The position numbers were made by a program, and so were the translations under genes. This document shows positions 22,168 to 35,189 of a stretch of DNA of 64,000 nucleotides, piece by piece (positions within the stretch are counted from its first letter, which is position 1; the number at the start of each line of letters is the position of its first letter). The DNA comes from Argentina anserina (Eukaryota; Streptophyta; Magnoliopsida; Rosales; Rosaceae): the NCBI RefSeq assembly GCF_933775445.1, contig NC_065877.1, positions 5,518,001 through 5,582,000 on the forward strand, read 5' to 3'. The notes beneath the pieces were generated by a model, which had not been told where the DNA came from, did not search any database, and was given only the letters and a program-made list of their open reading frames with translations.

Positions 22168-23787
22168 CTAGCTTTGGCTTTCCCAAGTTGACACTCTAAT
22201 CAGAGGTGTTCCTCTATATTCCAATACCATCTCATTCCTGTTCTGCCCTTGAATTCTGATCCCATAGGATCCTTCATCTCCCACGATTTCCTTGGCTTCC
22301 ATCAAATTCTCATTGCTCAATCTCCGACCATCAAGCCCAAACCATGGTTGAACATTACAGTCCTTTACTTCTGTCCACTTTTGTAACCAAGCATGGGAAG
22401 ACACAAAAGGTGCTACGAATATGCATTCCATTACCATTCTCGCTTCTGCCAGATGACTTGGGAAATTCGACTCCATTGACTCCAACAAGGCTTGGTAATG
22501 CACTAGATTTTCATTAAAGAATGAGCTGAAACTTGAGTGGTTTCCAAGTTTCTCACTAGCATCACCGTCACCGAAAGTTATAATACCATTTTTAGAAGTC
22601 CTGAAGTTCCCGGAGTTGGCTAATAACTCCTTAGCCAGTCTCAAATACTCCATGACATGCGTTCTGCTTCTTCTCCTCCTCATATGGGAAAGAGAAACCA
22701 TGCAGTTGAAAGCTAAGAATTCTTTCGCTCCACCCCTCTTCTTTGCCTTCTTCATCTCAGTCACCAAGTTCTCCATTGCTACTTCTTCCATCTTTAAGTT
22801 CAAGCCAAAGGATCTAGCATGCTTCTGGAGTTGCTTCTTTGTCTCCTCAAATCTCCAATGTGGAGGAGCACAATCACCCTCTTCCTCTTCCCATTTAATT
22901 GCTGTCACTTTTAGTGTTTTGAATCTTTGTGCTAAGGCCTCAATAATTTGGGACAACTGGATCCCTTCTCCCATGTCGAAATCTACTATATGAACTGTCT
23001 CAGCTTCTACTGGAATCGCCTCGAGGATCGCTGAGTTTGCTACATAGTGAGCAAACCTAGCATAAGGGAAGTTTTGTATGAACACCTTAAATGCAGCCTC
23101 AAAATTCTTCAAGGATTCTTGTTTGAGATAATCCCCGCCTTGTTGATGCTCATCAGCAACTTCTTGACTCAAGTTGAATGCAAGGCGCTCGAAAGACTCC
23201 CCAATTGGACTGACTTTCTCACTGATGCATCTGAGAATAACCTCCTCTAGCTCTTTCTGGCCATATTCCATGGCTTCAGCATAAGCTTGAAATAAATGAC
23301 GAATGCTCAATTCGTTCTCGATTCCCTCCTCTTCTCTAGGCAAAGTTAGTGGTGACTGGATTGATGTTGAGTCCATTAAAGACTCTTCAGAAGTCACTAC
23401 TGAATTAGGACTCCATACATCATTTCCTTGGGTAGAAAAATGGTGTGAAGAAGCTTGCTGTGATGGAAAGCTCCCTTCACTTCCTTCCAATGAATTACCA
23501 AAGAAACCCTCTACCATCAAATCAGTCTCAAATCCTCCCAAATCCATTGAAACTTCCTCCACTTGGGATGTCACCTGAATCAGATCATCAGTATTAAACA
23601 GGTGGGCAAAAGGATATGAATCAACTTCCGTGGAAAACTCATTTGGTGAATTGATGAACAGGGAAGATAAATCTGAGCTATCAATTGGAGTAACATCCAT
23701 GTGGATGAATTCAGATTGATCAAAAGATGAGTCAATCAAATTTTGGAAAGACCAAGAAGGCTCATCAAGAAATGAAGAGTATTCCAT
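22168..23787 (-). CDS. GRAS family transcription regulator, copy 2
   Basis: A single-exon protein of 539 residues with the same layout as copy 1. It has an acidic N-terminus (FDQSEFIHMDVTPI, against FDQSDLMNIDDTPI in copy 1), heptad region I (SIRHLFQAYAEAMEYGQ), VHIVDFDMGEGIQ, LAFNCMVSLSH and a C-terminal SAW region ending TPLIRVSTW. The frame is intact and the motifs are kept, so both copies are probably active. Differences cluster in the N-terminus and in small indels (for example the EEEGDCAPPHWRFEE region, about five residues longer than copy 1). There is no DELLA motif. It is most like the NSP2-like branch, inferred from motifs only. Confidence 0.92.
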   Translation of the reverse strand: MEYSSFLDEPSWSFQNLIDSSFDQSEFIHMDVTPIDSSDLSSLFINSPNEFSTEVDSYPFAHLFNTDDLIQVTSQVEEVSMDLGGFETDLMVEGFFGNSLEGSEGSFPSQQASSHHFSTQGNDVWSPNSVVTSEESLMDSTSIQSPLTLPREEEGIENELSIRHLFQAYAEAMEYGQKELEEVILRCISEKVSPIGESFERLAFNLSQEVADEHQQGGDYLKQESLKNFEAAFKVFIQNFPYARFAHYVANSAILEAIPVEAETVHIVDFDMGEGIQLSQIIEALAQRFKTLKVTAIKWEEEEGDCAPPHWRFEETKKQLQKHARSFGLNLKMEEVAMENLVTEMKKAKKRGGAKEFLAFNCMVSLSHMRRRRSRTHVMEYLRLAKELLANSGNFRTSKNGIITFGDGDASEKLGNHSSFSSFFNENLVHYQALLESMESNFPSHLAEARMVMECIFVAPFVSSHAWLQKWTEVKDCNVQPWFGLDGRRLSNENLMEAKEIVGDEGSYGIRIQGQNRNEMVLEYRGTPLIRVSTWESQS

Positions 23788-25881
23788 CTTCTTTTGATGA
23801 ATAGAAAAGGGAAGGAATCGAAGGTGAAGACTTTGTTGGTTTTGATTTGTTAATGAGTCTGATTCAGTATGTGTTTATATATCAGATCAAGACAACATAG
23901 AGACAAACTAGTATAAATTACAAGGAAACTGAGAACATTATTAAAAGAAGAATTTCCTTATCACCATCTCATTATTTACATAAACAAATGCCATTCTCTA
24001 TCTCCAACTTCTCCACAAGCTTCATTTCAAAGAGGTTCCCAACTCAAAGTTTCTTCCTTTCTTGGCATTTTCCTGGGCAGTGGCTTATATGCTGCATGTA
24101 TCCTTTGTTTTTAAATCAAGGAATGAGAAGGGTAACCATTCATCATGTCTTTTCAAAGTAATTACCTATCATTTCATAAGAAGTATAACCTTATTTAAAC
24201 AAATCAACTTCATTATTCAAGAATAGTGTCCTGACATTAGAGTCCTCAATGTGCAGAAGAACCAACAGAATCCGTCCAACTGGGGAAACAGTGTTTCTAT
24301 CCACCACTTCATACAATGACATCCGGCTGTTATGCCATTCGTCAGAATCTTATTAAAACCTAAATCAAAGGAATTAAGAAGTGATTTACGTGTAGAGGAC
24401 TTTGTGGTCATCATCAACATGTATATTATTATCCTCCACGTACAAAGAACAAGCAAATAAAACCAATCGAGTTGCAAGTAATCTTTAATATCAAACTTGA
24501 TATAACAACTTTATTAAGTTTTCTCAAAATTCGCCATTCATTAATGTGAAAGAGGTTAATATTAGCGCCCCCCATCTACGCCCTAAAAAATAGAAGGTAA
24601 GTAGGTCAACATTCTCATCACATTTTATATATAAGACATCACATCTGGTATATCCTCCATTAATCTTTAAGGCCTGCGATATCCATATGAAGTTTTAGTC
24701 TTTAAGAATTAAGAATACCATAAAATGTGAATACTACTCAAAGTCACAAAGAAATTACACTAATGATAATTAGCATGCTTGTACGTAGCCCGCTGACAAG
24801 ATTATGCTTTTTCTTTGCTCTCCAGAGTTTTGAATTCCAATCAATTAGTTTGACCTTATAGCTACTATAGAACAGGGATGATGAGTGAGAAAATATCAGA
24901 ACTCGTGTGAAAATTTTGATGCCGAAAGGAAGAGCTTGACGCAACTTCATACAAATCGCACTGAAATTGAATGTTTAGCAGCAGTGTTTTAGACTTTTAG
25001 TTGCAGAGATGGCAATACTATATGTGCAATTTCGGTTCAGGATTCTATTTGTTAATACTGTTGTCTAGTAAGTACCAATACAGGATAAAAGAATGCGCTC
25101 GCTGACGCAACTTCGTGCAGATTTTACAATTTGCCACATTAATTGTTGTCAATTACCGTTTTAAGCCATGAACTAAATGATTAATTAGTACAAATTGCCA
25201 ATATTCTACAAAAACATTCTTCTGAATTATGATCGGGATAAGAATTGCCCGCAGTTTCAGCATATTGAGATTCTGCATGCAGAAGAGGTAGTAGAGAACC
25301 TGCACCTTGCGGATCATGGCTATGGTTTGTGTATAGTTAATTTAATTAATTAATTAATTAAGTGTTTAGAACGTGTAAGCATGGATAGTTAAAATCTAAG
25401 AATATATCATCTCTTCCAACTACCCTGCTTCTTATTAGAGTTGAGATGATACTGCTCTTGTAATATGGCCAAAAAATTGAATTAGACGGCATATACACTA
25501 TATATCTAGCATACAAGATTATTGGATAGTATGCATCTTAATTAGTCTCCAATTGATTATTAGAATAATTATCGGATAAAATTCAGTTATGTTCGGATCT
25601 AGCTAGCCTGGATTTCAATTTGTAACTTTGAAAAATGCGGCTGCCTAGCTACTCTTCTGTCTCTACGTACAATGCAGTCCAATGATCGATATATACATTT
25701 AATTATGTAAGCATTAATTGTACGTATAAAATTATCTATGCATGTATTAATTTATGTCTAAAATTATGTAAACATACCCAATATACTCTTAAATCCACAA
25801 TCGTAATCTATCAATGTTTGGTTAGTTTTTGTAGAAATGTCGCTTGAAAGTTGAAAAGAAACTTGAAACTTGTACATCATT

Positions 25882-25884
<3 letters not shown>
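23788..25884. other. Intergenic DNA upstream of GRAS copy 2
   Basis: The first 350 bases are the leader and promoter of GRAS copy 2, including the stretch shared with copy 1 (24005-24130). The remainder is AT-rich with no supported gene. A (TTAA)n run occurs at about 25334-25361. Confidence 0.5.

Positions 25885-25923
<39 letters not shown>
25885..25923. repeat. (TA)n microsatellite
   Basis: About 20 uninterrupted TA units immediately before the first LTR block. Confidence 0.95.
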
Positions 25924-25927
<4 letters not shown>

Positions 25928-28894
25928 ATGACCCAATTTTTCGGAATCAATTATTTGAATTCTTAGACTTTAATAAGTGTGTAAATTTATTAAACCGCAT
26001 TTGTTTCGCTTCGTGTAATAACCCTAATTTTCAAACAACATTTGAGTTTGATTTGAATTCTATAAAATTGTGAAATTTAATTAGAATGAATGTGAGTGGT
26101 TGCGACGTTATGAAACGAGATACGGGAACGTTCTCGGAACGCTTAATTCGAAAAACGTTACGTTTCCGAACGAATTTATCGACTTTTATTCCGTCACTCG
26201 GTTGCGAAAACTTTCTTCACGAAAGTTGTAAGAGCTCGTCGATACGAGTTCGTGAGTATGTGACGCGTTCTAATAGGATGTCGGACGTGGAAGTTATTAA
26301 CGTCAGAAGTTAGTTTCCAATTTTGGAAACGAGTATAAATAGGATGTTTTGGTGATTAGGGTTTCCATTTCAGGAAACTCATTCTCTCTCTTCTCTTCGC
26401 CTCCCTCCCTCTTTCTCTCTCCCCGAAAAACTCTCTCCTTCTCCTCAGAAATCGCCTTCGTGCGATCTGCCTCCCTGGGCCGCCGTGTCGTGCACCGCCG
26501 CTCTCTACGGCATCACGAGGCCCTCCGCACCAAACCCCTAGCTCGCGCCGCTCTGTCTCACCGCCGAGAGTCTCCTCTCTCTCACCGAGTCTTCCTCTGC
26601 ATCACGTCGCGATCTCCGCCTCCAAGCCATCGCGTTCCTCACAGTTGGTCCCTGGAGCACCGTGTGACCTCCGCAGCAGCCCTCAAGCTCGCCGCTGCTC
26701 GAATCGACGTCGCCGGCTTCTCACGCATCACCGACAAAAAATCGAGCTTCCGTCGTTCGAATTAGGTAAAAATTGATGTAATTGAATTATTGTTTGTGAT
26801 TGTTGGATGTTTGGGATTGATTTGGGAGATTTCTGGATCGATTGGAGAACGTTGGAGGAGAATCGGAGGTGTAGGTGGTGAGGGTTGCGCACCGCTGCCT
26901 TAGGCGGCGCGTGTGAGAGAGTGAGGTAGTGTAGGGGTGGCCTTGGGCCGTGGGAAGGGCGGAGGAAGAAATGAGGATGGTTTTGGGGTGGCGGTGGCGT
27001 CATCTGCGCCTTGGTGGGTGTCGGCGCGTGGGCCCCACGCGCTGCCACAGTGAGTGGCGTGTGAGCACCACGCGCGGCATGCCGGAGGTGGCGCGTGTAC
27101 CCCACGCGCCGCCACGTGCGGCGGCGTAAACAATGTTTCTGGAAGGGTAATTTTGTAATTTATTTACGTACGGTAAATGTAAATGTAAATTTTATTTACG
27201 TACGGTAATTGTAAATATAAATTACTTTTAGTAAAGGTAAAAAGTACTTTTAGAAGGGTAATTCGGTAATTATTATTTACTGAGACAGTACGTACATTTG
27301 AATAGTATTTATATGTACTGAAATACGTAAACAGTATGTACTCGTACAGAGATACGTATTGGATGTGTATTTGTACATTAATCCATAAATAGTAAATACG
27401 TGAACAGTAACAGTGAATAGTGACAGTAACCGAATATTACTGTTTCGGCATTTAAAGGTTTACGAAACGTTTCTAAATTCTTTTCTTATCTTTTCAAGGT
27501 GATCGATAAATCAAGAAAATGAATTATCTTCAGAAATAGTAGAATTACGCTCGAGTCGATAAGGTGAGTAAAATCTCACATATTTACGAATCTACCCTTG
27601 CGGTGATTCCAAGATTTTTGCAAGAGTTTTAAATATTGAAATACGACATGTATACAATATAGTGGATTATATATATATATATTGTATAAATGGCAATAAG
27701 TACATATATATATAGTTTGCTATAATATATACTGTTATGAATTCATTTGAAATAGGTCATTTCGATGACGAGCATGTGATTTTAATATAGAGTTTGTTAA
27801 ACGTTTTGTCTTCGGACGTGTTTATAAATTATGACATGTATATGATATAGTGGATTATATATATGTATTGTATAAATGGTAAATAAATACATATATATAT
27901 ATTTTGCTATATAATATACTGTTATGATTTTATTGTGATGATGTCATTTTGTTGACAAGATTTTATCGAGCATGTGATTTTTGGTACAATATGATGTGTG
28001 ATTATTGTATGTGATTTTAACATGGAGATTGTTAAAATGTGATTTGTCTTCGGACTTGATTTTTGGTACAATATGATGTGAGATTATTGTACGTGTTTGG
28101 CAAGTCGGAACCTAGCCTTTGGCCGGGCGAAAGTTACGATACAGTTAGAGCTCTAGTCTGTCTGCCGTAGTACTGCATGTGAGGTAACGGGTGGTTATCG
28201 GCTCATGGATACTCAGATTGTTTTGGATGTTGGGTAGCGGGTGACTATCCAATATCAGCGGTGTACTACGTGAGGGGTAACGGATGTGTACCAGCGTTTA
28301 TTAGTACCCGTATTATAAATGTTTTTGGGTAACCAGAAGGGTTGCCTGATTTCTCATGAGCACTTTCATTTCATTTATTTTTGGGACAACCAGATGGGCA
28401 GTCCATTAACTTATGAGGGCATTTATATTTGTTGATTTGTAATTTACGTATATATTGATATGCGAATTATATTTTCATTTTACTCATACGAGCTAAAAGC
28501 TTACCGGGTTTGTGTTTACAATCCCGGTGCACCAATTCGATGGTGTAGGGGATAATTCCGCAGGTGTTGATCAGTAGAGATAGAGTGACGACTCCGGAGA
28601 CTCGAAGTCGTTCATATCCTGCTTGTGGTGAGGTTTCTAGCGTGAATTTGTGTGTGAGAATTGGTGTGGATTTATTTATGAGTTTTGTGAGAGATTGTGA
28701 GGATTATTACATTTCCATCTTATGTAATGTTGAATTATAAATTTGGGTTATAATAATTGGTTTTCTGAGTTGTATTGAGAACTCAGTAATGATCCGCTGT
28801 ACATTTTAAATGATTTCGATTTCATTGAAATTGTTTAGTGTTTAACGACTTTGAAATTTTGAGTTTTTAGGCTCGAAATTTTAGGGTTGTTACA
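25924..28894 (+). mobile_element. LTR-like block A (divergent copy)
   Basis: A 2.97-kb block homologous along its length to the solo LTR at 56690-59340. It starts GTAATGACCC (other copy TGTAACGACCC) and ends GGGTTGTTACA. It has a TATA box (TATAAAT at 26334), a CT-rich leader, a GC-rich segment rich in GCGCGTG, runs of TACGTA-type repeats (27165-27420), and the conserved 3' segment with CTTACCGGGTTTGTGTTTACAA near 28500. It holds short open frames only, no gag or pol. It is the most divergent of the three copies. Confidence 0.75.
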
Positions 28895-31800
28895 CTTCGC
28901 AACGTCGTAAAATCGAAAACGAAACCGTCTTCGGAAATCTAATCAGAAAAACATTACTTTTCTCTGACGTGGGAGTCGATTTTTTTTACTCCGTCGTTCG
29001 TTTCTAAAAACTTCCTTCACAAAAGTTGTAGAGTTCGTCGATACGAGTTCGTGGACATGTCACCGTCCTAATCGGACATCGTACACGAAAGTTATTAGCG
29101 ACGGAAGTTAGCTTCTGATTTTAAAAGGGGGTATAAAAAGGAAAATGTGAGAATTAGGGTTTCCATTTTCGGAAACCCCTTCTCTCGCGCACACCTCCCT
29201 CTTCTCTCTCTCTCTCCCTCAGAAAACCCATCGTCGGCGATCTCTTCCCCTGGGCCACCGTGGCTCTCACCGCCGGTCTCAAGAGCTTCGCACGGCTCTC
29301 CGCTCCAAACCCCGAGCTCGACACGTTCCTCCCTCCGCCGTCATAGCTTCGTCGCCAGCTAGACCAGAGCACGGAGACCGGCTCACCATCACCTATCCTC
29401 GTCGCCGAAGCCACCTGCTAGGAGATTGGAACACGGAATCGCACCGCTCCTCATCCTTCAAGAAATCGACCACGATCGGCGATCTAACCCTCTTCGACGA
29501 CGTTCTGGTGGCTCCAACGTAAGATCTAGGTAAGATTTCTTGTAATTGATGGTTGAGACTGATTGTTGATGGATTTTGGGTCGTTTTGGTGGAGGATTGG
29601 AGGAGGTGGAGGTGGAGAGAATACCGCCGCCTTAGGCGGCGCGTGAGGAGTGCAAGGGGCGGCCTTGGGCCGTGGAGGGGAAGGGGGGAGAAAAAGAGAT
29701 GAGTTTTGGGCAGCGGTGGCGAACTATGCGCCAGTTTTAGAAGTGGCGCGTGGGCCCCATGTACTGCCACTGTGGGCGGCGCGTGGTGTGCCGGAGGTGG
29801 CGCGTGAACATTGATTTTGAAACATTAAAGTTTTGTAAAATTATATTACGTACGGTGAATGTAAAATTATTTTACGTACAGTAAATATAAAAAGTAAATT
29901 ACGTACAGTAAATATAAATGTAATTTACGTACAGTAATTGTAAAAGTAATTTCTAAAGGGTAAATCGTTAATTATTATTTACTGAGACAATATTTACGAT
30001 GGAATAGTACATGTATGTACATGAATACGTAAATAGTATTACTCGTACAAGAATACGTAATTAATATGTATTTGTACAGTAATACGTGAATAGTATTTAT
30101 GTGAACAGTGATTTCGTACAAACCAGAAATTGCTGAACAGTAAAACATTATTAATGTTTCGGCATTTAAGGTTTTACGTAACCCTTCTAAATTCACTTCT
30201 TATCTATTCTAGGTGATCGACACAACAAGTAAAGGATTCGAGTTTGGAATTGTGGAAATTACGCTCAGGAATATAAGGTGAGTAAAACCTCACAGTGACG
30301 AATCTACCCTTGCGGAGATTCATAATTACGCTTAATTAAAAGGAATGAACCATGATATGTATATGATATAGCGGATTGTGTATGTGTATAATTGGTAAAA
30401 TAGGTACATATATATGGTTTGTTATATTATATAATGTCATAATTTCCGTTTGCGAATAAGTTCATTATAGCGTTGATATTTATTTATTTGAGCATGTCAC
30501 CTTGATTTGTAAAATATCATGTGATGATTATTTGTACATGGTTTTAACTTGAGCTATGTTAAAACATTTTGTGGTTTGTGGATCTGTCTTCGGACGTATT
30601 GGCATGTCGGAACCTAGCCTTGGCCGGACGATAGTTGCGATACAGTTAGAGCTTTAGTCTGTCTGCCGGGGTACTAACATGAGGAGTAACAGAGGTGTAC
30701 CAGCCTATGAAGCACGGACACGGCTTCTAGGGTCCATATTGCGTATCCGACACGGACACGGATACAGACACGCTCGGACACACGAACTCACTTTGGACAC
30801 GGCCCGGACACGCGAGTGTCCGCATCAGACACGTGAGTATCCGCATCGGACACGCGGACATGCACCAACTCATCATAAAAGTGAAAGTGCTTATGGTGAG
30901 AGTCGAACCTTGGTTTTCCAAGGCACCCAACAACTCCTTAACCATTCTAACAGATTCAATTTTTGTTATATTTATGCACACTTTAATAAATATAAAGAGA
31001 TAAACTCATGATAAAAATAAGAATGTTTGTGGTGGGATTCGACCTTGATCATCCAAGGCACTCAACAACTCCTCAACCATTACAACAGATTCAGTTTTCG
31101 TTATATTTATGCACACTTTAATATATATACATCTAAATATTTTGAAATTTTAAATTAATTTTTTTAATAAATATATATATATTAAAATAATTTTAATTAA
31201 CGTGTCCACCACGTGCCCGTGTCTAAAAAAATTTCTATATGTCGTGTTTACGTATCGAATCGTGTCAGTGTCCGTGTCCGTGCTACTTAGGTATCAGCGC
31301 TTATGAGTATCCATATTTTGGATATTTGGTAGCAAGTGGTTGCCCAATATCGAGCGGTGTACTAACATGAGGAGTAACAGAGGTGTACCAGCACTCATGA
31401 GTATCCGTATTATAAATGTATTTAGGTAAAAAGAGGAGTTGCCCGATTTCTCATGAGCACATATATTTTCATTTATTATTGGACAACCAGATGGGCCGTT
31501 CAATGATTCATGAGTGCATTTATGATGGATGCTTTATGTATTTTCTTATGCATTTATATGTAAGTTATATTGTTGTTTTACTCATACGAGCTGCAAAGCT
31601 TACTGGGTTTGTGTTTACAATCCCGGTGCACCTATTCGATGGTGTAGGGGATAGTTCCGCAGGTGTGGATTAGTGGAAATCGACGGACAACTCTGAAGAC
31701 TTGAAGTTGTTTTATTTTATCTTGTGGTGAGGATTGAGAGGATTTTACATTTTCATTTGATATAATGCTTGAATTATAAATTTAGTTTGTAATAATTAAT

Positions 31801-31934
31801 TTAAACTGAGTTGTACCATGAACTCAGTAATGATCCGCTGTGACATTAAAATGATTTCGATTTATTGAGATTGTTTTAGAATTTTTCATGACTTCGAATT
31901 CGAATTTCATACTTGAAATTTCGGGGTCGTGACA
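28895..31934 (+). mobile_element. LTR-like block B (5'-truncated, carries a MITE)
   Basis: This directly abuts block A with no spacer. It lacks roughly the first 80 bases of the LTR and ends GGGGTCGTGACA at 31934. TATA box TATAAAA at 29132. It is closer in sequence to the solo LTR at 56690 than to block A. A 586-base Mutator-like MITE interrupts it at 30705-31290. Four of five bases match between the DNA before A (TATAT) and after B (TATAG), weak support for the pair being one insertion. Confidence 0.75.
30705..31290. mobile_element. Mutator-type MITE within block B
   Basis: The terminal inverted repeats are CTATGAAGCACGGACACGG at the left and the complement of CTAAGTAGCACGGACACGG at the right. 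The flanking bases GTACCAGC (30697-30704) and GTATCAGC (31291-31298) look like an 8-base target duplication with one change; a ninth base differs. Inside are two copies of a roughly 100-base unit (from about 30893 and 31028) that on the minus strand resemble tRNA promoter boxes. It does not encode a transposase. Confidence 0.8.
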
Positions 31935-34900
31935 TATAGAGAGAGAGAGAGAGATCCACGTGCATTTCCAAATTGCAGCCATCAATTAACCCAAAATCTG
32001 TTGACACACAGACACATGTATAAACAGATTATACATTTAGACAGACAGATTAGATGAAATACATTGATGGAGATATCAGATAGTTACAATATCTTGTAAA
32101 GATCTTGTACGTGAAAAGATCGATGTTCAAAGCATGAAGGTCTCTACCAGCAAATATTGGCTGCATTCAGACACGTAAACAAGACTCGATATATAGTATG
32201 TTTGTACGTATATGCCTTGTCATTCATCTAATCTGATGATTGTCATGGAGTTTTCCTGCTTTGGAGGCCACAAAATGGTATCTATCTTCCTTCTTGATTC
32301 ATATATATGCTTGCTGAATTGGTGATGATGAGTAACGTGAATTATGATTTATCTATAGGATTGTTATGGTACGGACATGTATACCAAACTGTTATTTAAC
32401 ACTAATTGAAGAAAATTACCATATTAATAACAATATAATTAAATTAAATTACGATATTAACAACAAAATTATTACACATTTTACACATTTATATATCATT
32501 GAACAAAATTATTATATTTACAACAATTTGTTTATAAGTTTGTAAAATGTTATAAATGAAGTAATTACCTATAGTAGAATTATAATTACCTAAATAACGA
32601 TTCATTTTCAATGACTACAAATATATCGTCATATATGTAAATGTGGGTATCACATACATGTAAGTACCCAAGAAAATTCCTTACCTATAATATACAAAAA
32701 TTTGTAATTATCTGGCTAATCTTCTTCGTGGACCGGTGAGTATCAAGAAAAATCCTTAATATTTGTAAGTATCTGGCTAATCCCATGATACTAATTAAGG
32801 GCGTTATCAGTGTCGAAAGCTTAGCAGTCATTGGACATCTGGATTTACATGTCAATTTCATTTCGTTTTGGTTTTGAACCATTTGAAAATAGATGATGAT
32901 TCATCTCGTGGAAAATTCTGTTAGTTGCATGGTTGTGGTTCTCAGGTGTCAATCTTCAATCTTATCCTTGGGTTAAACTTTAAAGAAATAGATCATTGCC
33001 AGATCACATTAATATATCGAGCATATATACTGATCATGCAGTTTGTATATTCATCTATATACTTGTCCGTAAGTAGTTAAAAATACTTTCTTGATGCCAG
33101 GAAATTCTGTTTCTTGATCGAAAGAAACTGATCTCTGGTATCTAAACACAGCAAAGTCGATCCATATAATCGGTCAATGAATAAAACAACTCTCCAAACC
33201 ATGTTTATTTTTCGGTCAAGCAAGATATTAAGATATTTCTTATCCAAAAAACTTTATAAGACAAACCTGAGGATAAGTAAAATAATCGAGTTTAATTTGG
33301 TCAAGGTTTCCAGCCGAAGACATTTCCCTTATCTGTTAGTTTGATATTGATATTAATATATATGTTAATACTTCAGTTAACTTTTACGTGGAACCGGGTT
33401 TTTATATGTAGAGGAATGTCATAAAACTTCTGAATATATTATCAATCATAATATTAATTAAGAAAGTTTTCGCTGTTTTCTTCTACTATAAACTGAACTA
33501 AAATACATAATAGAAGCAAAGGCATGCCTAATTCAAGAGTCAAAGAGTTGAAGGGTTTGCTTGAATACTGCGTTAATATTGGAATCTATACGTACTGATT
33601 TGTTATGAGGTTTCAGGTGGGGAGGGCAGTACGTGCATGCCTTGTATGAGAAGAAATGAAGTTAATGATTACATTTTTTGTTTTGGATGATAAGTAACTA
33701 ATTACCCTAATGAGTAGTTAAGGAGCTCATTTTCCAAATCAAGAATATATGAATTCCCTAGCTATAATGGGATGAATTTCCGAAGACAGAAAGGTCCACG
33801 TAATCAGTTTATGCATGTTTTACGAGCCTTTCATGCATACAATCCATACATCATGTTATCTTGTTCAAGACTTCTCATATATAAATAGTGATCATGAGTT
33901 TAGATATTCAAGGATTTACTGTTTATTTGGTCAAGAAAAGAAAGAAGGAATTACTATACAACTACAAGATGATCAGTAAGACAACTCCAATATGACCAGC
34001 AAAACACCTTTTCATCGTCAGCAAGTGTTTTTTCTTTATAAACCCACGTCGATGGTTGTATATGCCTCCCAGCAATATTCAAGTTACAACGAATAAAAAT
34101 CGAGCCGAAGGCGACTAAGACTCCTCGCGCCCAGAAGATGTCTTGTTTACCTCGTAGACATGGCCATCGTGAATCTCATATCAATTAAATTTTCCCACAC
34201 CATTAAGCTCATGTGACATGTCCTGTCAACCTACTTTCCTTACCCACCGGTATAAGCCTCTATCAGTCGACCTCCCGAGTCCCGAGTCCCGACAATTGGT
34301 AGAAGTCGTTGATCATTCGAATATATTTCAAGAACGAATCGAAAATTCTCAAGTACCGGAAATACTCGATCTAGGTAGTCTTGCACTTATATGAATCGTT
34401 CCACTAATAGACTTCTAGATCGAACTGGTAAAACTTCAATGATGTGGTGCGTTTGAGACCTTGTATGAAAAATTCAGGTCTGCGTTGAACAAGATCGAGC
34501 TATCACACTTCAAGAGTTCAAGCCTTAGAGGCCATCTCAGGAAGACTAGGAGTTCGATCGAGAGACTGCAACTCGATCATCCTTGACGGCAGCTGATGCC
34601 ATACTAATACAACTAAACTTGTCAAGATTACACACGCATAGGCAGCATAGTTGACTTTGACGTGGAGAAAAATGGTTCAAGACTCCAATGATTGATATTA
34701 TAACACTACGGTTGAACTTGAGGTTGTTTGGCCAAGTTATGATTACTGCACAGTTTAGTATAAAAACAGGCACGTCTAAACACATGACTGGTTAGTGCAA
34801 AATAATAATATGCGGATTGTTAACACTTCATACGGTTTAGCTAATTGATAGACTCGATCGGCCATTTCCTAAACTAGAACATCCAAGTCATTCAACATAA

Positions 34901-35181
34901 TATTTGTTGATTTCAGTTTAAAGAAATGTCCAGAAAATACAGTACAACTTCCTCTTTTCTTTTTTCTTTTTTGAAAGGAAGCTTCCTCTTTTCATTCTCA
35001 TTTTAAATCGACGTTTTCAATTTTTAAATTTATTTGATCACCCACGTAATTAATAAAATTTAATAATTAGTAGACATTTATTGAAATATATGATGCATAG
35101 ATTTCGCGATTACACGTGGTAGAAATCTTGTTTTTGTCATTTTGTTTATCATGCATGTAATGAGTCTAATATAGTTATACA
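31935..35181. other. Gene-free AT-rich region
   Basis: It starts with a short (GA)n run (31938-31952). I see no coding gene, RNA gene or complete element in these 3.2 kb. Short open frames lack any recognisable similarity. Confidence 0.5.
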
Positions 35182-35189
35182 TAATGAAT

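Noticed and set aside
24217..24477. 86-codon minus-strand frame near GRAS copy 2
   Set aside because: Trp/Cys-rich composition without a recognisable domain, and no exon partner found.
25885..25923. TA run considered as a replication or regulatory element
   Set aside because: A plain dinucleotide microsatellite.
26349..27133. Open frames of 75-138 codons on both strands within LTR block A
   Set aside because: They lie in the CT- and GC-rich leader of the LTR, are not conserved as protein between the three LTR copies, and have low-complexity Ser/Pro/Arg composition.
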